A DNA stretch of 64,000 bases from Choristoneura fumiferana. Lineage: Eukaryota; Arthropoda; Insecta; Lepidoptera; Tortricidae. A program made the translations under genes and the position numbers. Positions 1-10,627 of this stretch are shown here, piece by piece. Position 1 is the first letter of the stretch. The number at the start of each line of letters is the position of its first letter. The stretch covers positions 11,920,083 through 11,984,082 of the forward strand of contig NC_133496.1 of assembly GCF_025370935.1 (NCBI RefSeq), read 5' to 3'. The notes under the pieces are model-generated. The model saw only the letters and a program-made list of their open reading frames with translations, ran no database searches and was not told the DNA's origin.

Positions 1-2151
1 AAGAATAATTATTGGAGTAGACACATATTATATATTAAAAAGAGTTCGATCAGACCACATTTTTAATTTTCATTTTATGGAATTATCGAGAGAAACTAAC
101 AAAAGTGCAACGTTGCCAGCTCAGCAGGTAAAAACGCTCTTCAGTCTCGTGCCTAGAGAGTGGTTGACCGCAACGCTAAGTTTCTTACGGACCGGCTGTG
201 ACTACGCAACTGGCCCTACAATACGAAGTGTAAAATTCTTGCTTCGTATCTTGCCGTCCCGCTTACACTTATATTATTTAATACAAGAATAGTTTTAGGG
301 AATACTTTAACCAACAGTGCTGCAGTGGTATCATGGGTCTAATGATAGAGCAGTCAGGGAGGTGTCTAGTTTTTTTTTCCTGTACTTTTTTTGTGAACCA
401 GTTTAAATGGAATTCTTGTATCGAACTCTTTCTCGTTTTACTTTCTTTTCTCTTTAATCTTGTGATGAATCATCTAAAATTCATTAATCATAGCGATACC
501 CTATTTATTCTTCCAATATGTGGACTGTCTTATTCATAAATTCAAGACAATCCCGAAATATTGGCACAGAATCAAACAATACAGTACCTCCACAGCTAAA
601 ATAAGCGCCAACAAGCACCGCCAGATGTCCGAGCGATTTGTAAACATCGCCTCGATCAGCGCTTTTGATCGAAAACGAATAAAAATGTCGATAAACAGCG
701 CCATCAACTGTTTCTTCAACCCTGTTAATACAATGAGAAAATTCGTATAAATAGCATTTACATTGCGGTGTCCAATCTTTACGTCGCAACTCGCTAGACG
801 CAGTTCTCAGCGATGTATTGCTTCATGCAGAATTTTCTCGCATCTGTTAACACTATTTTCTTTGGCCGACTGAGTTGCTTTTGTTTATAAAGCCGTCTGC
901 AATGTGAATGATACCTTAAGTATATAAGTATACGATTGTCTTACGATACTGTGTGTTGAAAAGGTTAGGCTGCGGTCACACCAGATTGGCGTTTCAACTT
1001 GTTATTTGCGAACGTCCTTGGTCATAGACTTTGTAGAGGGTCTTATATAACGTTTTATGATGTACAATATAATACAGTAATAATTTTAAAATAAAATAAC
1101 ATATATAATACGTCAAGTCTGCAACGCCTAATGCACTCTCGCCGCCTCAGGCCAAAAGGAATCCAGTCAGAAAGCTGATAGATCTTCAGCCGGCACTCAC
1201 CACGAAAGGTTCTCATAAGTTCACATTGTGGTGAGACTCTAACCACACTAACCGCTTGACTCTCAGAGTGTACTCCGTTTTGACTCGTACATACTCTACG
1301 ATCTCCTTAACCTTCATAGAGTAAATCGTAGAGTAGTCGAAACACAAAAGGCTGTGGCATTCATACAGCAGGATACAGCAGGATGCAGCAGAAAAATATA
1401 TACAATCAAATCTCTTTTTTTTAATGATATTAGTTTAGATCAGTGTTCCGCAATCTTTTTGTGTTCAAGGTACATCTAGGAAGACGAAAATTTTTGGAGC
1501 TACACCATATATAAAAAATATGTGACTTACATCATTGTTAGTATTTTTCTTCCGACGTCAACTGGTATTTAGCTTTATGAGATAACGTTATTTTCTGAGG
1601 CACACCAACTAATGACCACGGTAACACCAGTGTACCGCGGCACACATTTTGCGAGAACATAGTGTAAAGGTTAGAATAAAACCACATATACCCATTTACA
1701 AAACCAACACATTTTTTTTAATATATTATATAAAAAAAAACGCTCCTCCTCGCTCCACTCGTCGTCGTACCTAATTTGCCGTGCTAAATTAGAATTTAAG
1801 CTACTCTGGAGAGTTATTTTGCTATGAGAATGAGATATAATCTACGCACGCTCTAGTTAATTTGCTGTGCAGTCAGTATTTTTGATGTGATTGTAGTATT
1901 TTTGTATCTAAAATAATTTAATTGTTTCGTATTAGAGGAAAAAAAGTGTAAAGTCGTCCTGATGTATATTTTAGAATTACTTGCAGTACTTAGTTTTGCT
2001 AAACATTTAGTTTTATTTGTATTGAAATAATTTAATTTGCTGTACCAAAGTAATAAAGAATGAGAATAAATTGATACGGAAATTATTTATTTGATGTGCA
2101 ATTAATAATATTTCTTTTAGTAAAGGTTTTAAATGTGATTATTATATATAA
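1..2151. other. AT-rich sequence without recognised gene
   Basis: I see no coding region I can support. The two opposed ORFs around 505-789 overlap each other and resemble nothing I know. The stretch at 1651-1722 (starting GCGAGAACATAGTG) recurs diverged at 7246-7326, so part of this is repeat-derived. A half copy of a foldback MITE lies at 215-292. The segment from 960 (GGCTGCGGTCACACCAGAT) has the look of a lepidopteran MITE head, but no partner end was found. Confidence 0.5.
215..292. repeat. half copy of foldback MITE family (CTACGAA type)
   Basis: The text AATACGAAGTGTAAAATTC, then CTTGCCGTCCCGCT, matches one arm of the palindromic elements at 52039-52158, 56998-57122 and 62293-62413. 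The second arm is missing here, so this is a truncated copy. Confidence 0.6.
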
Positions 2152-2261
2152 CTAGCTGGCCCCGCAAACTTCGTTCTGCCTTAAAATCATATTTATATTG
2201 TGTTACCTTATTAGCCATGTACTTTTTTCTATAGGAGGACATCAATGCCCAGCACGCAAGC

Positions 2262-3495
2262 GAGGGAGCAAGCATGCATGCAAGCAAGCATGCAACCAAG
2301 TATGCAAGCAAGTATGTATGCAAGTAACAATGGCATGCAACGAGCACGCAAGGAGCATGTATTCAAGCAAGCATGCAAGCAAGCACATGCAAGCAAGCAT
2401 GCAAGCAGCATGCAAGCAAGCATGCAAGCAAGCATGCAAGCAAGCATGCAAGCAAGCATGCAAGCATGCAAGCAAGCATGCAAGCAAGCATGCAAGCAAG
2501 CATGCAAGCAAGCATGCAAGCAAGCATGCAAGCAAGCATGCAAGCAAGCATGCAAGCAAGCATGCAAGCAACATGCAAGCAAGCCATGCAAGCAAGCATA
2601 AAGCAAGCATGCAAGCAAGCATGCAAGCAAGCATGCAAGCAAGCATGCAAGCAGCATGCAAGCAAGCATGCAAGCAAGCATGCAAGCAAGCATGCAAGCA
2701 AGCATGCAAGCAAGCATGCAACCAAGTATGTATGCAAGTAACAATGCATGCAAGCGAGCACGCAAGGAAGCATATATTCAAGCAAGCATGCAAGCAAGCA
2801 TGCAAGCAAGCATGCAAGCAAGCATGCAAGCAAGCATGCAAGCAAGCATGCAAGCAAGCATGCAAGCAAGCATGCAAGCAAGCATGCAAGCAAGCATGCA
2901 AGCAAGCATGCAAGCAAGCATGCAAGCAAGCATGCAAGCAAGCATGCCAGCAAGCATGCAAGCAGCATGCAAGCAAGCATGCAAGCAAGCATGCAAGCAA
3001 GCATGCAAGCAAGCATGCAAGCAAGCATGCAAGCAAGCATGCAAGCAAGCATGCAAGCATGCAAGCAAGCATGCAAGCAAGCATGCAACCAAGTATGCAA
3101 GCATGCATACAAGCATGCAAGCGAGCACGCAAGCATGTATTCAAGCAAGCATGCAAGCAAGCATGCAAGCAAGCATTGCAGCAAGCATGCAAGCATGCAA
3201 GCAATCATGCAGCAAGCATGCAAGCAAGCATGCAAGCAAGCATGCAAGCAAGCATGCAAGCAAGCATGCAAGCAAGCATGCAAGCAAGCATGCAAGCAAG
3301 CATGCAAGCAAGCATGCAAGCAAGCATGCAAGCAAGCATGCAACCAAGTATGCAAGCAAGTATGTATGCAAGTAACAATGCATGCAAGCGAGCACGCAAG
3401 GAAGCATGTATTCAAGCAAGCATGCAAGCAAGCATGCAAGCTAGCATGCAAGCAAGCATGCAAGCAAGCATGCAAGCAAGCATGCAAGCAAGCAT
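2262..3495. repeat. 12-bp minisatellite (AAGCAAGCATGC)n inside Helitron
   Basis: About 1.2 kb of nearly pure tandem AAGCAAGCATGC, broken by occasional 1-4 bp slips and by recurring spacer words such as ACCAAGTATG and GTAACAATGCATGCAAGCGAGCACGCAAGG (spacer quoted in two parts: GTAACAATGCATGCAAG, CGAGCACGCAAGG). Because 12 is divisible by 3 and the unit has no stop in any frame, long ORFs of monotonous repeats (KQAC, MQAS, KHAS, LACM) appear on both strands; they are artefacts. The unit contains GCATGC, a palindrome. Confidence 0.95.
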
Positions 3496-4668
3496 GCACG
3501 CTAGCGAACATGGAAGCATGTAACCAATCATGCAAGCAGGCATGCAAGAATGCAAGCAAGCATGCAAGCAAGCATGCAAGCAAGCATGCACGCTAGCGAA
3601 CATAGAAGCATGTAACCAATCATGCAAGCAGGCATGCAAGAATGCAAGCAAACATGCAAGCATGCACGCTAGCGAACATGGAGGCATGTTACCAAGCATG
3701 CATGCAAGCAAGCACGCAAGAAAGCATGCACGCTAGCAAACATGGAAGCAGGCATGCAAGCTTGGAAGCAGGCATGCAACCATGCAAGCAAGCATGCAAG
3801 AAAGCATGCACGCTAGCGAATATGGAAGCATGTAACCAAGCATGCATGCAAGCAAGCATGCAAGCAAGCATGCAAGCAAGCATGCACGCTAGCGAACATG
3901 GAAGCATGTAACCAATCATGCATGCAAGAAAGCATGCACGCTAGCGAACATGGAGGCATGTTACCAAGCATGCAAGCATGCAAGCAAGCATGCACGCTAG
4001 CGAACATGGAGGCATGTTACCAAGCATGCAAGCATGCAAGCAAGCATGCACGCTAGCGAACATGGAGGCATGTTACCAAGCATGCATGCAAGCAAGCTTG
4101 GAAGCAGGCATGCAAGCATGCAAGCAAGCATGCAAGAAAGCATGCACGCTAGCGAACATGGAAGCATGTAACCAAGCATGCATGCAAGCAAGCATGCACG
4201 CTAGCGAACATGGAAGCATGTAACCAAGCATGCATGCAAGCAAGCATGCAAGCAAGCATGCACGCTAGCGAACATGGAAGCATGTAACCAATCATGCAAG
4301 CAGGCATGCAAGAATGCAAGCAAGCATGCAAGCAAGCATGCACGCTAGCGAACATGGAGGCATGTTACCAAGCATGCATGCAAGCAAGCATGCAAGAAAG
4401 CATGCACGCTAGCGAACATGGAAGCATGTAACCAAGCATGCAAGGAGGCATGCAAGAATGCAAGCAAGCATGCACGCTAGCGAACATGGAAGCGTGTAAC
4501 CAAGCATAGCATGCAAGCCAGCATGCAAGAAAGCAAGCAAGCGAGTATGCAAGCAAGCAAGCAAGCATGCAAGCTGGCATGCAAGCAAGCATGCAAGAAA
4601 GCAAGCAAGCGAGTATGCAAGCAAGCAAGCAAGCAAGCATGCAAGCGAGCATGGAAGCAAGCAAGTCT
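3496..4668. repeat. higher-order repeat with CGCTAGCGAACATGG motif
   Basis: The same 12-bp array is interspersed with roughly 15 copies of a second word, GCATGCACGCTAGCGAACAT, followed by GG(A/G)RGCATGT(A/T)ACC. Copies begin near 3498, 3588, 3666, 3731, 3810, 3886, 3940, 3994, 4048, 4146, 4198, 4261, 4340, 4405 and 4472, at spacings of about 52-98 bp. The spacing differs by multiples of the AAGCAAGCATGC unit, so this is a composite array that spread after the second word arose. Confidence 0.9.
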
Positions 4669-4763
4669 ACAGAAATCTAGGCTATCTACACTAAATATAA
4701 TGATGTAGAAAACTTATCTGTTATAATTAAATTCTGGTGATGATGCCGCATATGATGAAATTA

Positions 4764-5195
4764 TTAATTTTCACTACCTAATATATCAGAACAGATTTTT
4801 TTGGGTACTTTAAATATATATAATATATATATTAATTTCACCAATGGTATTAATTTCACTTTGCCATTTGCGCAACACAATCCAGCGGCTTCATTTTTGT
4901 ACTTCAATGCCTTACAATATGGGCAAACTGAGTTCATAGATCCAATAGCAACGCATTGGTAGGCACTGTAGTCAATTGTAACATTGTAATTGAAAGCAGC
5001 TCGATTGAAACTTACAACATTATTAGCTGCATTCAGCTCATTACGCTCTGCACGGGTTTGTGCTATCCGAATCCTTTCAATTTCATTTCGCTCTTGACGT
5101 TGCTGGGCTGTTCGATTACTCTGATAATTAGCTTGGTTTGTAGCATTTCGAGTTCTTCGACCCAAATTGCTTCGCCCTCGTCTTATAGGTGGCAT
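4764..5195 (-). pseudogene. Helitron Rep/helicase gene, N-terminal remnant
   Basis: A 143-residue ORF starting MPPIRRGRSNLGRRTRN. Residues 1-117 look like the N-terminus of arthropod Helitron replicase proteins: a basic Arg/Gln/Glu-rich start, YSAYQCVAIGSMN, then the zinc-binding-like CPYC (91-94) and the GLCCANGKVKL motif (105-115) that opens the Helitron_like_N domain. After residue 117 the sequence turns into unrelated AT-rich codons and ends, and no Rep HUH motif or helicase follows; the minisatellite begins about 100 bp further on. The ATG lies about 790 bp inside the Helitron 5' end, which fits its orientation. It is a truncated, non-functional copy. Confidence 0.85.
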
Positions 5196-5319
5196 GAGTA
5201 TAAATAGATTAAATCAAAACACAAAATAAATCAACCAGTCAATGTAAATTGAGGAACGTAAACAAATTTGTTTTTAAATAATTTATTGAATCAGGCGTTA
5301 CTTTGCGGAGGTCCATATC

Positions 5320-5511
5320 AATGAACTAAAATAATTTCCTTGCTCACCCGCGACCTTACGATAGCTAAGCTTATGCAAAATATGCGTGTTCATGCAGTTC
5401 CTCCACCTCCACACTGTAAGAACACACACAAATCACACAAACCCATCCATCACCACCACCACACTACACTCGTAAGGTCGCGGGTGAGCAAGGAAATTAT
5501 TTTAGTTCATT
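5320..5511. repeat. perfect 42-bp inverted repeat (large hairpin)
   Basis: 5320-5361 (AATGAACTAAAATAATTTCC...) is exactly complementary to 5470-5511, with a 108-bp loop holding CACCACCACCAC-type sequence. It lies between the Helitron 5' end and its coding remnant. Diverged pieces of the same family occur at about 42180-42260 and 50090-50120, so it is probably a small nested foldback element. Confidence 0.85.
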
Positions 5512-5982
5512 TAAATTTGTTTTTGTTATTATTTAGTAGGTAGTATTAAGGTACTCATGTCATAAAACTCATTTACTCGGCAATCTTCGTTCCACTTTAA
5601 ACGAAAAAAGTAGTGTACGAAAAAAAATGGAAGAAAACGTCCCTATTTCAGACACTATAGGTCCAAACATCTTCCAGCCAAGCAAGCAAGCATGCAAATG
5701 CAAAATAAGGGGGATTAATAAAACAAAACGCCTAAATAAAATTGAGTAGCAAACATTCGCATCACTCCGCATTTTACTAAAACCCACAGGTGATGCATTA
5801 ATTACCGCACTTCCATACTCGCATTTTCTTTTTCCCAGCAATTTTTCCAGTTTTTCTCTTCATAAAAACCTTCCCTAGACTTTAACGATGATATGAAAAA
5901 AAAAAATAGCTGAATTGGTCCAGCCGTTCTCGAGTTTTGCGCTTAGCAACACATTTTACGATTCATTTTTATTTATATAGAT

Positions 5983-6161
5983 AATATGCTTTCTGTAACG
6001 GCACAAAATTCAAACACACGAACTCATCTCCAGAACAAAGTAATGATATTAGACCAGCGTGGCAGAAAAGATTAGAAACAAAAATAAGTAATTTAAGGAA
6101 AGACATTGGTAGGTTAACACACTACATACAAGGCTTCACGGGGGCAAGACTAACGGCATGT
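5983..6161 (+). pseudogene. R4/Rex6-like LINE, part 1 (before insertion)
   Basis: An open frame reads ...PAWQKRLETKISNLRKDIGR... up to residues TAC at 6161. This spacer style (W.xRLExKIxxLRxDIxRL) resembles the region before the reverse transcriptase domain in R4/Dong/Rex6-type LINEs. The frame stops at the TIR element and resumes, in the same frame, at 10636. A TAA at 5982-5984 and the Helitron limit it on the left. Confidence 0.6.
6154..6161 (+). repeat. 8-bp target site duplication, left copy
   Basis: CGGCATGT immediately before the 46-bp TIR at 6162; the identical octamer follows the right TIR at 10628-10635. Confidence 0.85.
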
Positions 6162-6207
6162 CTTAGATGAATGATTGGTCTCGCGCGCTCGCTCGACTAG
6201 ATACCGC
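6162..6207 (+). repeat. left terminal inverted repeat (46 bp)
   Basis: Begins CTTAGATGAATGATTGGTCT and ends GATACCGC; complement of 10582-10627 with one mismatch. Confidence 0.9.
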
Positions 6208-6349
6208 CGGCGTACTTGTCAAATGCGGCAACAAATAGTACGCCGAATTCGGCGTACCCGAGCCCGAGGCGAGTCAGTCGCGTTGCAAACTGTGCGTAAG
6301 GTGCATGTACCAAATTTTTTGTTAAATTTTGGTCATAAACCGAAGTAAA

Positions 6350-6430
6350 ATGCCAGTTTTCGCAGTGAAACTGTTTAAAAATAATACTACAAGAAATAAG
6401 AAGGACACTGGGATCACATACCATCAGTAA
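6350..6430 (+). pseudogene. THAP-domain-like N-terminal remnant
   Basis: A 26-codon ORF, MPVFAVKLFKNNTTRN then KKDTGITYHQ. It has the spacing of a THAP zinc finger start (M-P-x-C-A-V-x-x-C-x-N...G-I-x-[YF]-H), but both cysteine positions are Phe, which would destroy zinc binding. The last codons read CA-GTAAAT, so a splice donor may originally have followed. THAP domains are the DNA-binding N-termini of P-element-type transposases, and the fragment lies about 190 bp inside the left TIR, where a transposase would begin. It is short, so the match is suggestive only. Confidence 0.4.
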
Positions 6431-7245
6431 ATATCGTATAATTTCGAAATCACAAAATAAAATAACATGATCCCTAAACGCCATTCTATGTTGCCGCGTA
6501 CACAAGAATCATATTCCCCGTGGTTGAGGTTTTAATAAATTGAATTTTATTGTTATCATCATTAAATGATGATAAATTTTAATAACTTATTTTATTTAAG
6601 TATCTAACGTAATTATTATATTTACATAACCTAGTTCTATATTATTTAATGTTTATCTTTGTGATATATACACTGAGGTGTATAAATTGTTACCCGACAA
6701 TATTTAATTAAGGGGTGAATGTTTCTTAAAATTAAAAATATTTTTCGTCTTCCCATTCAAAAAGCCCAATCAGCTGATTTCCCATAATACTTATATAATG
6801 GGAAACGAAAAAAAAAATTTTTTTCCTATTTATGGTTTAAGATATTTATTTCTCATAAGATTTACACAAATCACTTACTGAGAAAACAATCATTTCTTAA
6901 ATCTAAATAAGAGAGGGTAGCATGCAACAACAGTTGACGGCCAAGTACAGAGTCGCCTGTGCGTGGTAACACACAGTAAGGCCAGTCGAACCATAGTAAC
7001 CACTGGTTAATTACAGGGTACGTAATATGGTTTAACTCGACCAACAATAGTTATTTGTGCAACAAGAGAGCAAAGTTGTTTTTTGTTGCGAGTGTTGATT
7101 TTGAATCCCGAGTAAGCGAAGGATTCTATAATTGAATCACGAGCGTTAGCGAGATAGATCCTGAGATCAGCAAAGGATTGAAATACACGATATGCAAAAA
7201 AACTTTGGTCTCGTGTGACACATACAATTTTTCACCTCAGCAGCG

Positions 7246-7326
7246 AGAACATAATTTAAATGTAACATATGAATGAAACCACATATACCTACCTGTTTAC
7301 AAAACAAACACATTTTTTTAAAATAG
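7246..7326 (+). repeat. dispersed repeat shared with 1651-1722
   Basis: Both copies read GCGAGAACATA, then GAATGAAACCACATATACC or AATAAAACCACATATACC, then TTTACAAAA(C)CAACACAT, followed by poly-T. It lies inside the TIR element. Immediately upstream (7095-7190) are iterated GAATC-CGAG...GCGA words, also repeat-like. Confidence 0.55.
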
Positions 7327-7898
7327 AATCCGATTATTATCAAATATAATAATTACATTTAAAACCATAAAAAGAGTCCAGTAGCTACAATACAAATCGC
7401 ATACTCATAACATGCAATCTTAACTTCTTGTACTAATGTCACACTTATTTTTTAATACTGCAAAAAGCCTCATCTCGGGGTAATTGAAAAGGTGGAACAA
7501 TTAAACCTTTAAATATGATTTTTATTAAGATTTCTATTACATAAACATAAATAGATTTGTTAAAAAATCATTCAATTTAACAAATAATAATTATACTGTA
7601 GAGGCAGTATACGGAATTCTTTTATAAAAAAAAACAAGAGAAGCGGCTTTCGTGCAACGAGGTTTCATACTTTATTAAAAGATCGGGGAAATTTACATTT
7701 TGGAAATATTTCGATATATTTTTAATACCAAAAATTTCATTTAAGTTTGTAATCGACAAATTTGATCCTATCTCTTGCTTTTTTCGAGTTGAAGTGAAAT
7801 GACAGATCAAAGTAAAGTTCAAATATTTGGAATTCAGTGAGTAGACCACTGTACTCAGCATTTAAAAAAAAAATTAAAAAGTTACTTTGTCTCACGGA

Positions 7899-7923
7899 GT
7901 GAGCAAAATGCGATTTTGCTCAC
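7899..7923. repeat. short perfect hairpin
   Basis: GTGAGCAAAAT and ATTTTGCTCAC separated by three bases. No T-run follows and no function can be assigned. Confidence 0.5.
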
Positions 7924-8029
7924 TGATTTCTCATAGCAAAACCTGCCTGTTTGAGGTGCTGAGGTGAAAAGTATATTTAATTATACGCTTCTATGAGTAA
8001 AAAGCCTTTGAAGATGCATTTTTTTTATT

Positions 8030-8140
8030 GCTTAATATTATTTTTATTATTATTATTATTATTTTTTTATTGCCATTATTTAGTTATCATAATTCATTGT
8101 TATTGTTTTATTATAATTATTATTTCATTATTATTATGTG
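8030..8140. repeat. TTA/ATT-rich low-complexity tail of LINE
   Basis: Runs of TTATTATTATT adjoining the 3' end of the minus-strand LINE at 8158, the likely LINE tail. Confidence 0.6.
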
Positions 8141-8157
8141 GCAGATAAGAAGACAGT

Positions 8158-10046
8158 CTAACTAGATTTATTATTTAATAAGTGTTGTTTTAGCGCTTTT
8201 TTGAAAATTAACATTGACTTGGCATCCTTTACATCTTTTGGTAGTTTGTTATACAATTGAACTCCTTCATTTATTATACTCTTTTTCCATAATAATATAA
8301 AGTTCTATGTGGTCGGAAGAGTATGTTATTAGCTTGTCGTGTCAGCTTTTTTTGTACTTCTGATCTTTTAGTGAATGTTATACGGCTACGAATATCTTTA
8401 TTAATAATTTTTCTTATTAAGATGCATGTATTGTATATGTAAGTTTGAGAAATATTTAGTAGTTTTGTCTCCCTATACACAAAGTTAGTTGATGTTAGGC
8501 GCTTATAATTAAATAATACCTTTATTATTTTATTTTGCGAAATTTGTAAGGGTTTTAAGTTATATTTGGATGCAGAACCCCATATTTCTATTAGATATTC
8601 TAAATTAGGCTTGACAAGTGAGTTATAAATGGTGTACCGTATCCTTTTTGGCAGACATCGAGAGATCCGTCGCAATGCACCTGTCAGTGATGTAATTTTG
8701 GAGCGTAGGGAGGCAATATGTGGTTTCCATGATAGTTTACTATCCAAAATAAGGCCAAGGTATTTCTCCTGTTCCACAGTTTGTAATTTTACACCATTTA
8801 TTACTAGGGGCTCATGGATATGAACAACTTTATTTTTTGCAGCAAAAATGATGTACCTACTTAGTTTTCGACTCATTGATCGTTAATAGGTTACAGAGAA
8901 GCCATCTATGTAGTAAATTTAAATCACTTTGCGCTTGTTCTATCAAAGTTTCTATTTCAGGACCAAAGTAAATCAGGCAGGTATCATCTGCGTACAATGT
9001 TAAGTGTGCTTTTAATCCAATATTATGCATGTCATTAACATAAATTAAGAACAGCAGTGGTCCCAAAATAGAACCCTGTGGGTTCCGTATTTAATTTTAC
9101 AAGAATTGCTTTTAATTTGGCCCAACTTTGTAATTTGTATCCGGTTATTAAGATATGACTCCAAAATTTTAAGTGCATTTCCAACAATACCTATGGAATT
9201 CAGTTTTGACAGTAACAGTGAGTGGCTCACTGTATCAAATGCCTTTTTTAGGTCAATAAAAATACCTAGTGCAATATTTTTCTTGTCTATATTAAGTTTT
9301 ATTTCCGTAAGGAGATCTGTAGTGGCTGAGAGAGTGCTAGACTTTTAACGAAATCCGTATTGTTTGTCAGAGAGGAAATTGTTATTATCAAGATGTTCTG
9401 TTAATCGTTGATGTATGATCTTTTCAAATACTTTTGATGTAACTGGTAGAACTGAAATGGGTCTGTAATTTCCAGGGTCTAAATTATCACCAGACTTATA
9501 TATGGGTCTTACTTTGGCTATTTTAAGTGAATCAGGGAAAACACCGACTTCTAGGCATCGGTTGATGCAGCTTGCAAGGCTGCCACAAATTAGGTTTTTA
9601 ACGCATTTTAGAATTTTGACAGTGACACCATCTAATCCTGAACTAGTGTTTTGATTTAGATGATCAATTATTTTTGAAATTTCGTTTGTGGTCGTAGGTT
9701 TAAAATTAGCAAGCTCGCTCTTTAAAGTTTCAAGGCCACTTGGCAAGAAATTATGATATTCCTGTGGTATTTTATTTGCTAATGTGGAACCTATGTTGCC
9801 AAAGTAATTATTGAAACATTCACATATTTCCTTGGTATGTGAAAGTATTTCCGATCCTATTTTTAGCTTAATTTGCATGCATCCTGATTTGGATTTGTTA
9901 TTTGAGAGATTGTTAATTAGATCCCACATTTTCAAAGGCTTTCCCTTACATAAATTAAAAGCCATAAAGTAATATTCACTTTTGGTTGCCTGTATCAGAT
10001 TAAAGACTTTATTTCTTTCTACCCGCAGTTCTTCCTTCAGTTTCTA
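8158..10046 (-). pseudogene. Jockey/CR1-group LINE reverse transcriptase, 5'-truncated and broken
   Basis: Read on the minus strand it gives the spacer before RT (KSEYYFMAFNLCKG), NYRPISVLPVTSKVFEKI, then motif A FIDLKKAFDTVSH, YADDTCLIYFG as the catalytic YADD box, KYLGLILDSKLSWKPHI, and a C-terminus LYNKLPKDVKDAK...FKKALKQHLLNNKSS with stop at 8158. The frame is damaged: an in-frame TAA near 9346, frameshifts near 9085 (a missing base before the QGS motif), near 8868 (4-bp insertion) and near 8290. No endonuclease is present, so it is 5' truncated at about 10046. A TTA/ATT-rich tail (8030-8140) marks the 3' end. It sits in the TIR element. Clade (Jockey versus CR1/Daphne-like) is uncertain. 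Confidence 0.85.
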
Positions 10047-10059
10047 CCCATTTTCCTGA

Positions 10060-10581
10060 AATGTTAACTTTTTACCCGACTGCCCGAAGGAGGGTTATGT
10101 TTTTTAAGCGTATGTATGTAAATATGTATGTATGCATGTATGTATGTATATTTTGTAAACATTTTTTTTATTTTAGTCTGAATTAACCTGTACATTATAT
10201 TAGGTTTAACTATAGGTGCAACGTGTTATCTTAACTACGCAAAACTTCTTAATTGGTGACTCAGTCCATGATTCTACCTACCTACATCATACCTACCATT
10301 TTTTTAAAGAAGAAATGTACGCCTAACCTATACACAAACATATTAATACATTCACTCTTAATTACTTCTTAATTTCTAAGTATTTCCCAAGATACATTTT
10401 GTAACCAGTAACTTAATAGACCAAAGAATAATTTATTTTCCCAATAATTCGGGTAACAGTGGAGCAGCTGGCAACACAATTCGTCACGCACACTATCATC
10501 CTTGCAAATTGTCTTACACCGTTCTAACGCACACTACAATATTGAGTTGCCGCATTCACGAACCTTTTGTTTTTAGGTAGC
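10060..10581. other. non-coding part of TIR element
   Basis: Contains a TACCCGACTGCCCGAAGGAGG word followed by (TATG)n-like sequence, common in lepidopteran repeats, and otherwise AT-rich DNA up to the right TIR. No ORF of note. Confidence 0.5.
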
Positions 10582-10627
10582 GCGGTATCTAGTCGAGCGA
10601 GCGCGCGAGACCAATCATTTATCTAAG
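10582..10627 (-). repeat. right terminal inverted repeat (46 bp)
   Basis: Reverse complement of 6162-6207 with one mismatch; followed by the right CGGCATGT duplication at 10628-10635. Confidence 0.9.

Larger units (their letters stand above)
2152..5981 (-). mobile_element. Helitron, minus strand, degenerate
   Basis: Read on the minus strand the element begins TCTATATAAATAAAAATG at 5981, a typical arthropod Helitron 5' end, and ends GGGGCCAGCTAG at 2152, with a short imperfect hairpin (GCAGAAC-GAA-GTTTGC) just before it. It sits between host A (2151) and T (5982) without target duplication, as expected for rolling-circle transposons. It is 3,830 bp, well below the 5-10 kb usual for autonomous copies. 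Only the N-terminal part of the Rep/helicase gene is left (4764-5195), and the 3' half is a minisatellite. It landed at the 5' edge of the R4-like LINE fragment that starts at 5983. Termini, insertion site and coding remnant agree, so the assignment is strong; the copy cannot be autonomous. Confidence 0.88.
6162..10627. mobile_element. 4,466-bp DNA transposon with 46-bp TIRs and 8-bp TSD (P-like candidate)
   Basis: Terminal inverted repeats 6162-6207 and 10582-10627 match at 45 of 46 positions (they begin CTTAGAT(G/A)AATGATTGG and are rich in CGCGCGCTCG). They are flanked by an exact 8-bp duplication, CGGCATGT, and the LINE frame on the left continues in frame on the right, so the empty site is reconstructed by its host. 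Eight-bp duplications are typical of hAT, P and Merlin superfamilies; the ends are not CAG-like as in hAT. A THAP-like N-terminal remnant at 6350 favours a P-type element, but no catalytic domain was recognised. About 1.9 kb of the interior is an older, nested LINE in the opposite orientation. Superfamily is inference. Confidence 0.75.

Noticed and set aside
505..789. 94-codon minus-strand ORF
   Set aside because: Overlapped by an opposite ORF, no recognisable domain, no splice or promoter evidence.
2129..4708. Long ORFs on both strands (up to 441 codons) of KQAC, MQAS, KHAS or LACM repeats
   Set aside because: They arise because the 12-bp unit is a multiple of three and has no stop in any frame; no domain, no start context, all frames equally open.
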